From Isoetes taiwanensis (taxonomy: Eukaryota > Streptophyta > Lycopodiopsida > Isoetales > Isoetaceae): a stretch of 64,000 nt of DNA. The notes under the pieces are model-generated. The model was given only the letters and a program-made list of their open reading frames with translations, was not told the origin of the DNA and did not search any database. The stretch covers positions 60,001 to 124,000 of the forward strand of contig JAJEKV010000002.1 of the NCBI GenBank assembly GCA_021234155.1, in the 5' to 3' direction. Both the position numbers and the translations under genes were made by a program. This document shows, piece after piece, positions 11,400-23,784 of this stretch (its first letter is position 1; each line of letters starts with the position of its first letter).

Positions 11400-12450
11400 A
11401 AGCTTGGCTTGTTTTACTTTGATCTTAAGCCAAACTGATTCGCCCCACTCGAAGATTCGCGGGGTTCGTGTTTATCTCGCTAGACTCTTTCTCGACGATC
11501 GGGCAAGGCGGCCAATAAGTAACCCCAACTTCTTCCACCAAGGCACGTGATTTCTAGAAGGAGTTGTTGAGATACCTCCACTTTAGAAACAGATTATGCC
11601 ACGGTCCGAGTAAGACATTGATAGCCATAATTTATCATGAAGGGAGACATTCTAGAAGACTCCTGCTTTGCTCTTTGTAGGCTTAATTCTACCAAGTAAA
11701 TATAATCCGCCCATTGTGATCATTTTACTCCATACATAGCTTCTTAGCATATCTTCGATAATACCATTGACACGCTCGCTTGACCATCCGTCTGAGGATG
11801 GTAGGTCAGTACTCATGGCAAGCTTGGTCCGATGGTGGCTTAAGAAATCCTTCCGTAATGCATCGACAAACTTAGGATCCCTATCCCATACAATTACTCT
11901 CGGCATCCCGCGGCAACCTGAAAATTTCCTTTGCAAAGAGCAAGGGAAGGTGTCGGCGGTGTGTCCGGGTGGGTGCGACATGGCAGAAGTGAGCCATCTT
12001 TGATAATTTGTCGCACCACCGCACCATTAAGGCATCATACCCGCCTGAGAGTACGTGGAAGCCCCACAATGAAATCCATGGTTATGACTTCCCCACTTGG
12101 CGCTGGGCACATCCAAAGGTTGCAACTCCCCGAACTCTTAATTGCTCAAATTTTGGTTTGTCCGACAAACCGATTAATCGCTTTGATGTACCTAGCAATC
12201 TTTCTTCATGGAAGGCCAAAAATAGCCGGAGCGGATCTTAAAGTAAGTTTTCATAAAACCCGCATGTCCGCTATAGGGTCGTTGTGTGTGTCGTGGAGAA
12301 TCAGCTTTCGCACCCTCAAGTCGCTGGAACACACAACTTATCTTTGTAATATAATAAATTGCCCTCCTTCTTATATGAACGGAATGCTTCACGTTCTATC
12401 TCAGACGGGCTTCCTTACCCAAACTTTCCCAAATATTACGTAATTCGGAT
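11400..12450 (-). pseudogene. pol: Integrase of element 2
   Basis: Fragments at 11652-11981, 11881-12069 and 12192-12392 on the - strand cover a zinc-binding N-terminus (SGHAGFMKTYFKIRSGYFWP), the catalytic core start (DKLSKMAHFCHVAPT) and the second catalytic region (DRDPKF at 11868-11885, then SERVNGIIEDMLRSYV). Integrase inserts the cDNA into the genome. The domains are in order but in at least three frames, so the gene is dead as written. Confidence 0.9.
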
Positions 12451-12599
12451 CCGTGGCCAAGGTCTGTTTCTATCGCTTCCCAAACTCGGCGGTGAGTGTG
12501 GAAATGGCATTACAATGGGTTAGGGTTATGAAGGGATGACGTGACAAAGCATCCGCAACCACATTGTGCTTCCCTACGGTTTATATACAATCTCGAAGT

Positions 12600-13800
12600 C
12601 ATATTCCTATAGGAATTCCATCCATCTTCGTTGGACGGAGATTGATTTGGCCGGGTGGATAGGTAGCGAAGACTTTGATGATCCGTGATTCAGCTGAAAT
12701 CTTCTACCAAGAAGGTAGTGTCTCCAACACGAGAGCACGCATAACCGCCAAGAACTCCCTCGATCATGGGTAGGATATCGCCGCTCTGCATCATTCATCT
12801 TCTTTTGAATCGTAGCAACAACTCTCCCTCCTCATTAGAACTCCACCAGAGCTATTTTACTAGCGTCCTGGCTACCGATTTATCCTTTTCGTGATCGTGC
12901 AAGGTAAGGACTGGGTGCGTATGTTAAGGCATCCTTGAGCTTCGAAGTTTCGACTTGGACTTTTGTTTTCCAATGTTCCATCCAATCCTTTACTTTCTCA
13001 TGCCTTGTGAGATTAGTAAGAAAAGGCAATTGTTGCAAAATCCTTAACAAATTTAGATAATATCCTCGCGAGTCCCAAGAAACTCCGGACCTCTCAAACA
13101 TTAATGGAATGGGCCAATCCTTTACCGCTTCTATCTTAGCCGGTCTCAGAGCAATTCCTTTCCACTGAAATAATATGCCCCAAATAGTCTACCCTGAGTG
13201 GCTTAACTTGCATTTAGAGAACTTGGCAAAGAGTTATGGCCTTAGCTTTTGCAAAGCTAATCGAAGATGTTGTTCATGTTGCTGCAAGGTTTTACTATAG
13301 ATGAGAATGTCATCAAAGAAAATGACAACAAAGTCATCCAAGTATTGGCGGAAGATGTCATTCATCAACCACATAAACGCTGGTAGGGCATTGGTCAATC
13401 CAAAAGGCATGACGGTAAATTCATAATGCCCATATCCGTGCGAAAAGGTGACTTATGGATGTCCTCTTCGTTAATCCTTATCTGATGGTACTTGAGTTTA
13501 AATCAATCTTTGAGAAATATTTTGCTCCTTGCAATCGGGTCCATAAGATCATCTGCCCCTAGGCAAAGCATAGCGATTCTTGATGGTATGCTTATTGAGT
13601 TGCCTATAATCAATACACATCCTTAAGGAGCCATCTTTCTTCTTGACAAAAGAATAGGAGCCAAATGGTGAAACACCGGGCCGAATAAACCCCAAATTCA
13701 AGAACTCTTGTAGCTGTTTCTTAAGCTCTCGCTAACTTTGAGGACTCTATTCGCACGGGGCTTTGCTGGTAGGCTTAGTACTGGTTCAAGAGTTATCTCA
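12600..13800 (-). pseudogene. pol: Reverse transcriptase and RNase H of element 2
   Basis: On the - strand: [12 protein letters not shown] near 13630-13680, [17 protein letters not shown] (about 13565-13620), the catalytic YLDDF at 13330-13344 followed by [12 protein letters not shown], the connection LTNLTRHEKVKDWMEHW (about 12970-13050), and the RNase H part HYLLGRRFQLN and RRWMEFL (12607-12720). These are textbook Ty3/gypsy motifs. The frames alternate because of several indels. The [17 protein letters not shown] stretch is identical to that of the third gypsy at 49.3 kb, so the two belong to one lineage. Confidence 0.9.
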
Positions 13801-14039
13801 CATTCCACCCCTCTAAAAAAAGGAGGAAGCTTGTGGATCTCATCCGGAAAAAGATCGCTAAATTCTCAAGAAGGATAGCAATGTCCGTGGTGGTAAGGCC
13901 GACACTTGCTTCTCGCTTGGAGTCGACTCAATGGAGGCAAGTTTAATGAGGCAAAGGAGTTCATTCCTCGCCAGTATAGCTTTTTTCTAATCGCTTAATT
14001 GACATTGACCGCATAGTGGAATGGAATGAATCACCTTTA

Positions 14040-14460
14040 ATAGTCACACGCGGCTCCATTAGCAAAGGCCAACTGAAGGTGACCTCCCCGCTTTCCGCGA
14101 TATGTTGGCTTTGGCGATGCTAAAACTCCATTCCCACAATAAGGTCATATTTATAATGTCCATTAACTCAAGACCCAAGGCAACCGTGCACCGCAGCAAA
14201 TCCATTCTTAAGGTTAATACGCTGCCATGAGTGTGTTCGAATTTTACGATCGCTAATGTGACCGGGCTTAGGCCTGATCTCAACGCTTCCAACCGCAAAT
14301 ACTGGGCCATTCTAGGAGAAGCAAAAATTATGCGTATCACCCGGGGTCCATCAAAAATTATGAAGGGCTTTTCATCGTCGACATTTGGCCTATTGTAGAA
14401 AAATAATGTATATCGACTTTCAAACAAGGTTCGCTTCTATAGCTGCAAGAATATGAGACG
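14040..14460 (-). pseudogene. pol: Aspartic protease region of element 2
   Basis: The - strand frame 14059-14427 includes SPRMAQYLRLEALRSGL and, further on, a segment resembling the hydrophobic end of a retroviral-type protease (MDIINMTLLWEWSFSIAKA). The active-site loop (D-S/T-G) should lie near 14325-14350, where the frame is disturbed; a D, then T-H-N-F-like codons, can be seen in different frames. The position upstream of RT supports the call. Confidence 0.6.
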
Positions 14461-15760
14461 ACCATGAATGTACTCTGAGCCGCCCCCCCAGCAAGATTGA
14501 CTCCAAATCTTCCTAATCCAGCCTGCCATGGCCGCTGGAGCGCCTCATGCGGGTAATTTTATACAACCCTCGCATGAAGTGTCCGTGCCTCATGCACCTG
14601 GGTAAGAGGCATGCTTATCCCTACTGAGCCGTTTCCTTCCGCCTCTTTAGGAATGGACTCAAGAGGCCCCAGATTTCCTTTTGCCAAGATTGTTCTCGCT
14701 TTTATCCTAAAAATAAAGGCTTACTTTCTCCCTCTCGGGCGCCATAAGAATTGTGGGCCAGAGGGCCCCCGGGACGGCTTAATCCGGTTTGTAAGGTGTG
14801 GACGGCCGTGGTCAGCGAAAAGTAAGGAGTGTGTCATAGAGCATCGTTCTTTGGCGTGTCTTCTCAAGGCTTAATGCCTTACGCTTTCCTACCGCATTTT
14901 TTGGGTCTATGGCCTTGACCATACGCTTAATGGATGGGGCCAACCCTTCAATGTAGCCCCCACGCCTTTTTTCATTCATTCCCCCGTACATACAACCTCA
15001 AACGCATGAATTCGCCAGTAGGCCTCAAGACGACATGCGCCCTTCGCTCCAACCTCAGAGAAGGTCTCAACCGCTGGCATTTGTGCCATTTGCGCACGTA
15101 CGCGACATTTCTAAAAGCCTTAGCCTTAACTCTTGAACTTCAGACCGCTTCCTGCCTGTGTGCTTAGCTCGGGCGTAACCCCTTCCACCAAATAATCAGC
15201 TCCGTATAGTTGGTTGGGTGGCTTACCTTCCTCAGATCTTTCTCTGCCATTCCATAGGACTTCCCTAATTCCTTCATTTCGCTCCAACCAAGATTCCGCG
15301 ATTCAAGCCTCCTCCTCGGATTTCCTGAATCAAACCCAGCCAACTTCCTGCTTTTTCCATATACTAGTGATGGTCAGACAACGGTTTTCCTAAGATCCTT
15401 ATCCTTACGCTTTGAATGGTCATTGTCTGGATAGCGAGGATCCTAAGAACCCAAGTGGTTGAATGTGAGGAAGGGCGCTATCCAGAGGAACTTCGATGAC
15501 GCCAGCATGAGTCCTCCTTGTACAAAGTGGCACAGGGCTAGCTCGGGGAGGAGATGGTCAAGCAGGCCAAGTGGACTCAATGGTCGAGGTAATTCCCGTC
15601 CGCCCTCCCGAGTATGTGGCAAGGATTGGTATGCAAACACATAAGCCTCAGAATCACCGAAAGGTTTTCATTAACATCAATTCCTCGCTCTCAGTGAGAT
15701 TTACCGGGCGTTGGAGGGTGTTTGCCAAGCTACGCATACACCGCCTATAGGAGCATTCAT
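14460..15760 (-). pseudogene. gag: Probable gag region of element 2
   Basis: This lies between the protease and the AT-rich segment at 15765. Several - strand frames are open (for example 15443-15640), but no zinc knuckle or capsid motif could be read in a single frame. The assignment rests on position only. Many indels in GC-rich stretches make the frame unreadable by eye. Confidence 0.4.
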
Positions 15761-15764
15761 GAAT

Positions 15765-18700
15765 ATATAAGCAGATTTATACTAATGTATAATCCCTTTT
15801 AAAATAATTGAGATAAAAGAATATACAAACAAAACAATGTTTTTATTTCATTGAAGTCGAAAGTACAAAACAAGTATATTGGTACATGGGGTTAAGTCGA
15901 AAGTAGGTATGATACGTTGGAAACTCTTAAAATTTATCCGCACAAAGCGCAATGTTAACAAAGAATAAAGAAAACATAACAGAAGAGAGACCGCCTGGGG
16001 TTGGCTGGAAGGGTACAGGATCACAGAGCGGTACTCTCCCGCATGTTCTGGACGAGTTTATAGCGCGGCCCGTGCTTGGACAATGATTGCTTGGTACTCC
16101 CATGTTACCGATAATCGAAGGTTAAAGAGCCTTTCAAGACGATAAAAGAGTTGCCAAAGATGGTCGCTACGCCCTCGGAAGGCTTCTGCGGCCTGGTCAT
16201 ATTCGGTGGTCCTGTGCGATTACGGGGTCATCTTCGTGATCCTCAAAGCTCGATCCCCCGAGGATGTTAACTATCTCGACCCTTTATCGGGGTCGTAGGG
16301 TTCTCCCGGTGGCGGTGGTTCGATGTCAACGCCTTCCTTCCCTCCTCCGATATTCACCATATCTCCGCCATAGTCTTGATCCCTGGTAGGGATCGCCCCT
16401 CCTAACCATATCGGTGATTCTTTTCCTCATACTCCCAAATGGTTTCCTCTCGCAACATAGTTAGAGTGAATAGAGAACATTTTGTAATTCCACTATACCC
16501 TAAACTTTTAATGCTTTTGGCAAGAGGATGTCATAAAAGAACGATTTAGTTATACCTATCAAGAAAACTTTGTATTTAATAAGTAGATAAGGTACACCAT
16601 TTTTCAATATGGTTTAAACAATTGCCAATCCAAAATCTCATAAATACATGTGTATATATATATAACAAATTTATATAGCACCCCTTAGTTCGTGAACTAG
16701 GCCCCGCTTTTATCCTTAGCCCCAGGAGGTGGTGGAGGCTCTGTCGCGAACAGAGCTACCCTGTGGTCCACTCGTGGGTCACGCGAATGCATGCAACTCC
16801 TAAGGCGGGCAACGCCAATGGGGCTGCCGTGAGAGCCATGCCCATCCAAGGCGCAATATCCCTCGCCTGGGCGCTCTAAGGCAAGTAAGATCCCGTCAGA
16901 CGAAAGTACATACGTGAACGCATAATAGGGAAGCTTCTTTGCGGGCCGCCAGAAAGTGCACCTGAGGGGCCCACCATGAAGCTCCTCCGGCCCTAAATCC
17001 CGGCTATGGGGCTATTATGGACTTGCCCGCATTTTGAAGGTCGACAAAAGAAACGTAAGATGGTTACCCAGCACTTTCCCTTGGCGGGTCTCGCCAGATA
17101 GCCACACTTCTTTATCCGTGTCCATGGGACTTCTTCCTCCCGAGTCTCAAGGTTCTCCTTCCAGCGCAGGTTATGGTATAAATCTTCACCCCTCATCATC
17201 CGGACCTGAGGGAACTTCCCACCATATTAATGTTTGGGACGGAAACCTATAGCCGAAGGCATCCGTGCAAAGGCGGCTGGTTCCCGTGATCACGGTAAGT
17301 CACTTAAGACGTAGTAGAGTCTCCGGGCCGGGCCTAGGAGTTCTGACGGAATCGAAGGAGCTCTGCACCCTGAGGAAGCTCTCAGAAGTGAAGTCGATGG
17401 AAATCATCCATACAATAATCTCGCAAGCTCAGAAGTACATGGTCTTTAAGGCTGCTGGCCTAAATCCGGCTACCACGCGGATACGCCTGCATAATATCAT
17501 CCAAGAGAAGGTATTCCCCGCCTCGGGTGATAATAACTGAAGGCCGCCTAACCCCTCGGCTAAGCCTATAGATTGGTCACGGCGCCGGTGGTAGCTCCTC
17601 TCGCTAGTTTTCCAATCCGCAAAGTCGCCCATCCCTATATGCTCGCCATCCCTTCCTGAGGGGATTCTGCTAGGCCTTGCCCTTCTCTCTCACGTATAGC
17701 GTTTCATCCTCAACGTATTGGTCCATGAGGATGGCTAGAGCCGTAAAGTAGCTTCCGCATAACGGGCCGCCTTCCTCGAAGGCCGACCACCGGTAGGTGT
17801 TTACCCCATCTGAGTTTCCCCTTCAGAGACATCATAAGCATGTGTGTCCCCAGCATCCACGTAATCCATCTCCGGCCCAAATACAAGTGGGAGGATCCCC
17901 GTGAGGAATACACAGCAGGAAGCATTTCCTCCATGTAAAAGCCGCGAACTGGGCGAGTCCGATGCCGCATGTTGGCAAGGAGATCTATGCTGGCATACAG
18001 CAAGGCCGCACTGTGTCAAGGGAACTCAGGATCCCATTTTCCATCAAGGTACCAGCGTAAGGTCATGTATGGCAGCCCATGGCGCTTAGAAGGAGGAGAG
18101 AGGGAAAGAAGCTGCTTAAAATAACCTTACAGCCCCCTTTTAAATCTTTTATTAAAGTCGACACAAAGATTTTATTTTAAATTTACATAAAAAACATTAA
18201 ACTTCTTTAATTCAAAAATAAAAGCTTTTTATTAATTATCACAAAAAATATGTACAAATGCGATCCCTCGCACTCAGGCTAAGGTTGCTCCCCCGTGATC
18301 CCACGGGCGCAGGGCTAAATCCTTAGGCATTATGGTGACCCCTTTGCGGATAGCGCAAAGGTTGGCATCACTAAAGTGCTACCAAGTAGGTCAAAGCAGC
18401 CTCTTGAGCCAAAATTGCAAAGGTCCGGGAACGCGAGGCTCCGCCTTAAATTGCCGCGGCGACTCGCACTGCCTCCTCCAAAAGGCAAATTTTCCGACCG
18501 AAGGTCCGCGGATTCCCTCCGGAAATTTGGCGATCTCCGCACGCCACTCTGCATCGCCGAACCGGCGAGGCTTCCGGCCGCGCTCCGTGCCCCCACGATG
18601 TTGGCACCGCTCTTTAGCCCCAAAGAACCGGCCGGAGCGCTTCACTCTCTCGCTGCCTCCCGGCCTGAGCCGGGTCTCTTCCCAAAAGCCCCGCATAGCC

Positions 18701-20230
18701 TTAACTTATCCCTTGTATCGGACCGCCACTTTATGGGCAACTCCCCTTCCTCCGGAGTTTCTTAACTACGCCTGGAGGCGCTTGGCTTTTGGGTTCGAGC
18801 TTACCCTGTGATGCACCTCCTCCTCGTTGGTCCCGGGCCGACCTTGTCGGTCCCGCTTCCTCTCCATCTTAACTTCTCGCCTTCCCGGTAGCTCCTTAGG
18901 TCTTTAACTGAGCAAAAGTTGGGTCATGCAAGACGACGACAGTTCACCATGGTACCTTGTGGTCGAAGACCCATATCTATCCGAATAGTTGTCGATAGTC
19001 TATGCTGATGTCGGGGATTTCTCCCCATACAAAGCCGTTTGGAACCCCTCATGCCATTGGTATGGGGAACCTCAATGGTTTCACATCGATGACGGCAAAG
19101 CCGCCCCGGTACCCCCGGTGACTCCCTACCCGCTGCCGTGGTCACCTCACACCTTCCCTGCACGCCCTCCCCGGCAAACCCCTAATACGTCGGCCTCCGC
19201 CCCGACATCTTCCTCCTCCGGGATGGCCTTCCCTGCTCGGGAGGATAAAACTTGATGAGCATCATTACTACACGTTGCTCAACAAGGGTATATGGGAGTC
19301 GGGCGTAGGTCTCACCGTGATGAGGAATGGCTCGAGAAGTGATAGAGACAGGATATGGAATCCTATCGCTGTTCCTTAAACCTATTGGACCACCTCATCC
19401 AACAAGATGTCGATGAGAGGGTCGGGGTCAAAGAGGCCATGCTTAGCAATCATGGCGTAGATCTCCACGATGCTCATGGTGGATCTGATCCGGAGCTTTT
19501 GGTAATAGCCATATGGTAGCGCGGGCACTGGGCGCTTAAGGGGATAAGTAAAGGGGGCTTAGGATGCACATAGTACTGGTCAAGCAGGAGCAAGGTCTGG
19601 TCTCAAGCATGATGAGGGCGCTCAGCGGTTGGAGGCTAAGCAAAGCAAATGACAGGAAAGTTTGGCTACGGTTGGAACTACCAATTAACTTTTTTAAAAA
19701 TTTCAAAATTTTTTTCTCTCATTAACTTTAAAATTTTTATTATTAAAAATTATACGGCGGAAATACGCTTACATACGGCTTGGCACATGGCATTATACGG
19801 TTTCTCTCGCCGACCTGGTGTCATTAAAAATGCAAGCGGCGCCGAGTTGGACTGGCGTGGGTTCACAAGACTCAGTCCGACTCGCTCAAGGCCGATAAAG
19901 ATTTCGGCGCTTCGATCTTGACTGCAGTGACAAAAAGCAAGCGCCGAAGTCTATTTTTTGGCCTCATTTTGACCATTTTTCTAGAGTTGGATCAAGCTTG
20001 TGGTAATTCGAGTACGCTCTCATTCCAATGGAGCCATCATCTTTGTCATTTGAGCCACCCATCGCACCTCGCTAGGCCTCCAATCTTGGCCTCCCTCCAC
20101 TTCAAGGCTAAGCAATTTCTTAACTTAACCTAACACCAAGCCAAACAACAAAGAGAACTAATGACGATTGACTTAGCTTCCTCCCTAACTACCGCGGCTA
20201 CGAAAGTTAGTGTTTAAGCCGCTATGATTT
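15765..20230 (-). other. Unexplained ~4.4-kb region between primer site and gag of element 2
   Basis: Chromoviruses usually place gag shortly after the primer site, so this block is extra. It alternates GC-rich, coding-like stretches with AT-rich spacers (15765-15900, 16490-16690, 18115-18270, 19680-19760). The - strand has protein-like segments, for example 16993-17199 (EDLYHNLRWKENLETREE) and the adjoining 16740-16930 (PYYAFTYVLSSDGILLALE). These resemble nothing I recognise. The + strand frame at 18332-18811 is rich in R, P and S and looks like GC-driven noise. The block could be an extra element gene, a captured gene or another nested insertion; no terminal repeats bounding it were found. 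Confidence 0.5.
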
Positions 20231-20246
20231 CAACAACCAAATCACA

Positions 20247-20257
20247 GCTCGATACCA
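20247..20257 (-). promoter_or_regulatory. Primer-binding site, initiator tRNA-Met type
   Basis: On the - strand TGGTATCGAGC begins one base after the 5' LTR end. It matches the plant initiator-Met primer site TGGTATCAGAGC apart from one short gap or change. It confirms that element 2 lies on the - strand with its 5' LTR on the right. Confidence 0.88.
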
Positions 20258-20258
20258 C

Positions 20259-21892
20259 TGCGGACGCCCCCTAATATATAATGCACTTCTGACGTATACA
20301 TATCGATTCTTCCCTCCCATGCAATCATATCACCATGAGCGTGGCTCTCCGCCTATTTCTGTGCCATCTATGAAATGAGGCCCCAAAGAAGGACACGTAA
20401 GGGGTCATTCGCCCACGCTTCGCTGACTCCTAATGTCATGAAGCACATGAATACAAGGGTTAGCACAAAGATGAATATACATAAATAACCAATTAATTTA
20501 AGGGTGGCGATCCATCTAACATACCAACTACAGAGAATATGCATCTAATCCTATTAAAAACACCCGTAACCCGTGTCTGCTCCTACCCCCTACTGCACTC
20601 CAAAGAGGATCGCATCACGGGCCGGGCCTCAAGAGATCGCCAGACTCCAGTCTTGGCATGGCGCTGGCTGGCATAGAACATCGCTAGGGTTGTTCACTCC
20701 ATCCGCCTCCGGTGCAGGCACACTTTGCGTATGGGTCAATTCATGCTATGGCTTTGCTATAGCCTTCCTGGAGACGCAGGCTCAAGGGATCACCTTTGAA
20801 ACTACTCCAGTTCATGACGCTCGTCCGGGATGAGGCAGGCCTGAAGCGCCCCTTCCGTAATCACAGGCGGGTTCCATGGGTGAGCTAGAGAATACGCGCG
20901 TCGCATCACGTAATCTCGCGATCCAGACTAAAATTTACTCACCCTAAATCTAATTAAAGTGCAAGGTGCTCCATACGGATCACACCTTCCCACCTGCCAG
21001 GAGGTCGCACTACAATTCGCCCCACGGACCGCTATCGTGCCTAGCCCACTCAGAGGAGTCTCAGAGCTCTCAGATGCTCATGCAAGCATCCCCACCCTCA
21101 TGTCACCACCGGGTGGTTCCTTGTCCTGGTATAAGCCGCATATACATCTAGGACCCGTGGGCCTGCATGTGCCGCACTAATGGGACTCCGCTGTATGCTA
21201 TCTAGGAGCATACTACAACACACCTGCCTGTGAGGTCTCTCACCTTTAACTTCAAGCCGTAGCCTACCAAACAAAGAGCTAACAATTATCCTTTCGTGAG
21301 TAGATACCTATAAATTGAATATAAAGAGTATTGCTTGTACAAACAAGGTGCTAGTTTCTATGATTGAATTTTCACAAAGAGAACAGAGAAAACTAACATA
21401 ATCATGCTATCTAGAATTCACATAGCCAGCCTACCTCAATTGGCCGACTCATTCCCATGGGGCTTCCATCTCCCCGGGCCAAGAAGATTCAAATTGCGGG
21501 TTTCACAGGGACGCATCGGTATGGTGGTTCCCCTCTGCAGTGATTGATGGCGCCGCCTCCCCGCCTTCCTTGGTCGCATCTTCGTGAGTCAATCCCGTGG
21601 GATGGGGTCAAGTTGGTATCCAAACTTGGTAAACCCCTCTATGCTGCCCAATCGACAGCAGGTGGCTTCTTCCCAATTGGTAATTAGCCTAATTTCCTAG
21701 GTTATAGGTTATTATTATTAATGTGTTAAATTAGCATAGCTAATTTAATCCTTTTGTAAGGTAACCCCTAGGTTGTACTAAGTTCCTATACCCCATGGTA
21801 GCTGCATCTTTTAGGGTGGCATGCTCGTATTTGTACGTGTCCTCAGATAATTACGCGGACGTGACCGTGAGTAAATACGTGGAACGGCCACA
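20259..21892 (-). repeat. 5' LTR of element 2
   Basis: It is 1634 bp, from TGCGGACGCC to GGAACGGCCACA on the + strand; on the - strand it starts TGTGGCC and ends CCGCA. It pairs with 8735-10351. Followed by CATTC, the target duplication. Confidence 0.92.
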
Positions 21893-23250
21893 CATTCATA
21901 TGGATGTGAACCCATTGCCATGCATTTACAACAAGACCTGGCCCAAGATCCTAAGTTTATGCAAGATGGGCTCTTATCATACAAGAATTTGAGTTGAAGT
22001 ATGTTAAGATGGCTCAAGGAGCTCATAATCCAAGTAGCCTATTTGAGTAGTGGTGTACAAATAGAAGAGGAAACACCGTACCCAAGAGCGCCCGATAATG
22101 GCGACATAAGGGTCATTGAGACCGTGGATCTTTTGGTATGCCAATATATACGTGTATTTACAAGATCAGACTTATCCTTCTATCATTTTCAAAGCAACAA
22201 AGCATACTCTAGAGTGGGCAAATTGGTTATGTGGTATGAAGCTATTCTTATAAGAGGACTATGGAAGGTCTTATTACAGGTTTCTGGTCAAACTCAAGGA
22301 TTTGTTGCAGCAAGTTACTAAGGATTGTCGTAGTACTTGTGTAGCCGTAACTACATCTAGGAAGATCCTTCATTGATATTATTGGCCAATCCCTTACAAG
22401 GATACTAGAGACTTTGTTAGTAAATGTGAGAAGTGCCAAAGGTATAAACAATTACCGTGCCACACACATGCCATTCCATCCTATTTTGAGTAAGTTATCC
22501 GTTTCTTTATATGTGGGATTGATTACATTGGGCCTATCAATCCTCCATCTCCAAAGGTCATAAGTATATCTTGGCAAATACATGTATGTTTACGGCGCAG
22601 GTAGAAGCAATCATGAAAGCATGCTACGTAAAAATACCACGTTAGTTTTCTTTATCACAATTTGATTTCTCGGTTTGGTGTTACCATTCTTTGTCCGATC
22701 GAGAACTCATTTCATGGGGAAAAGTAGCAGCTCAATTAAATGGTAAAAGATTGGTGTTCAACATGTGCAAGCTTCTCGCTATTATCCACGTGGCAATGGG
22801 CAAAGCCGAAGTCTACTAACAAAATTCTGGAAAGCTATTTTGGCCAAAAATGTTGAAGGATAATCAAAAGAAATTGGCATTTTAGCCTGACAGTGCCTTA
22901 TGGAGTTTCGTGTACTTACAAGTTGGCTACAGATTTACACCATTTGAATTGGTTTATGGAGGCGTGCTATGATGCCTATTCATTTGACATTCCTTTCAGG
23001 TTCATTTGTGGAGCTACCTTATTATGAGAATTTAGGAGAAGTTCAACCTAAATCAAGTGCATAATAGAATGGATGATTTGTTGCAATTGCAAGAGATGAG
23101 ACAAGAAGCAGCCAGCATTTCAATATGAGGCATAAAATGTAAAAGTAAAGCTTATCAAAGACAAGTTACAGTTGTCAATCCATTTGAGTGAAGGGCAGTT
23201 GGTGTTGTGCAGACTACTCAAAACAACATTCTGCCTAAATTTCAAAGCCC
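21893..23250 (+). pseudogene. pol: RNase H end and integrase of element 1
   Basis: Beyond element 2 the frame of element 1 resumes (MDVNPLPCIYNKTWPKIL, 21899 onwards), then breaks up. Integrase landmarks survive in mixed frames: a core near 22550-22720 and SRYYPRGNGQ at about 22770-22800, the standard YYPxGNGQ motif of gypsy integrases. Sequence from about 23050 to 23250 has the style of the integrase C-terminal region. No chromodomain seen. This half is much more damaged than 5507-8734. Confidence 0.78.
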
Positions 23251-23784
23251 ATGGAAGGCTCCATTTCATTGATAAAGAGGTACCTGTGGGCTTCTACTTG
23301 ATGACCTTGTTGAATTGTTGCCTAATCCCGTAAATGGCAAGGATCTCTGCATTATTTTGAAAGAGAAGTGCTATTCTAAGGGATTCTAGACAAGTATAGC
23401 TCCAATTACAGAGAATTGTGGGAGAATTTTTAGTTACAGCAGGCCGTTTTTCTGTAAAACAGATGGTGACAGTTCCTCAATACTTCATCTATCCTACATC
23501 AAAAGATGTGTTTTCTGCCATACTTAATCCAACGCAAAAGTAAGTGGTGGCAGGGACAAATGGAGGTCTGGAACTCAAGATATCAAATTTCAAAGTTTGC
23601 CATGTGCTTATGAGGCTCTCTGTTGTCCTCGCTATTTTGGACCTCGCTTTTGTTTGTATTATCATTTGGATTTGAGGGAGGGTGTAATGTGGGTTATTGT
23701 GATGTCCCAAGGACTATATGAGTTTGTTTTTGTTGAGGTTCTCCGCCACTGAAAGTGGCATATTTTCCCACCGGGTGGGTCGCA
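23251..23784 (+). other. 3' end of element 1 internal region
   Basis: No domain seen. A purine-rich 'gatttgagggaggg' at about 23671-23684 looks like a polypurine tract but is about 100 bp from the LTR edge implied by the left LTR and target duplication. Either the tract is displaced or the right LTR has an extra 100 bp. Confidence 0.4.

Larger units (their letters stand above)
8735..21892 (-). mobile_element. Chromodomain Ty3/gypsy retrotransposon, element 2, nested in element 1
   Basis: On the - strand: 5' LTR (20259-21892), initiator-Met-type primer site, long leader or extra region, gag, protease, RT, RNase H, integrase, chromodomain, polypurine tract, 3' LTR (8735-10351). The flanks carry CATTC on both sides (8730-8734 and 21893-21897). 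Both LTRs begin TG and end CA. RT-RH-IN order plus a chromodomain mark it as a chromovirus (Ty3/gypsy). Every coding domain is broken by frameshifts. The total, about 13.2 kb, is long because about 4.4 kb of unexplained sequence separates the primer site from gag. Confidence 0.92.

Noticed and set aside
18785-18800. tRNA T-arm-like 'ggttcgagc'
   Set aside because: No acceptor stem or anticodon arm can be drawn around it; it lies inside element 2.
18332-18811. 159-codon + strand frame in element 2
   Set aside because: GC-rich with overlapping frames in all registers and no domain; not separable from noise.
23671-23690. Alternative start of the right LTR of element 1 after a purine tract at 23671-23684
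   Set aside because: The left LTR lacks the extra 100 bp, and the GCAGA duplication plus LINE frame continuity fix the left edge at 3931.
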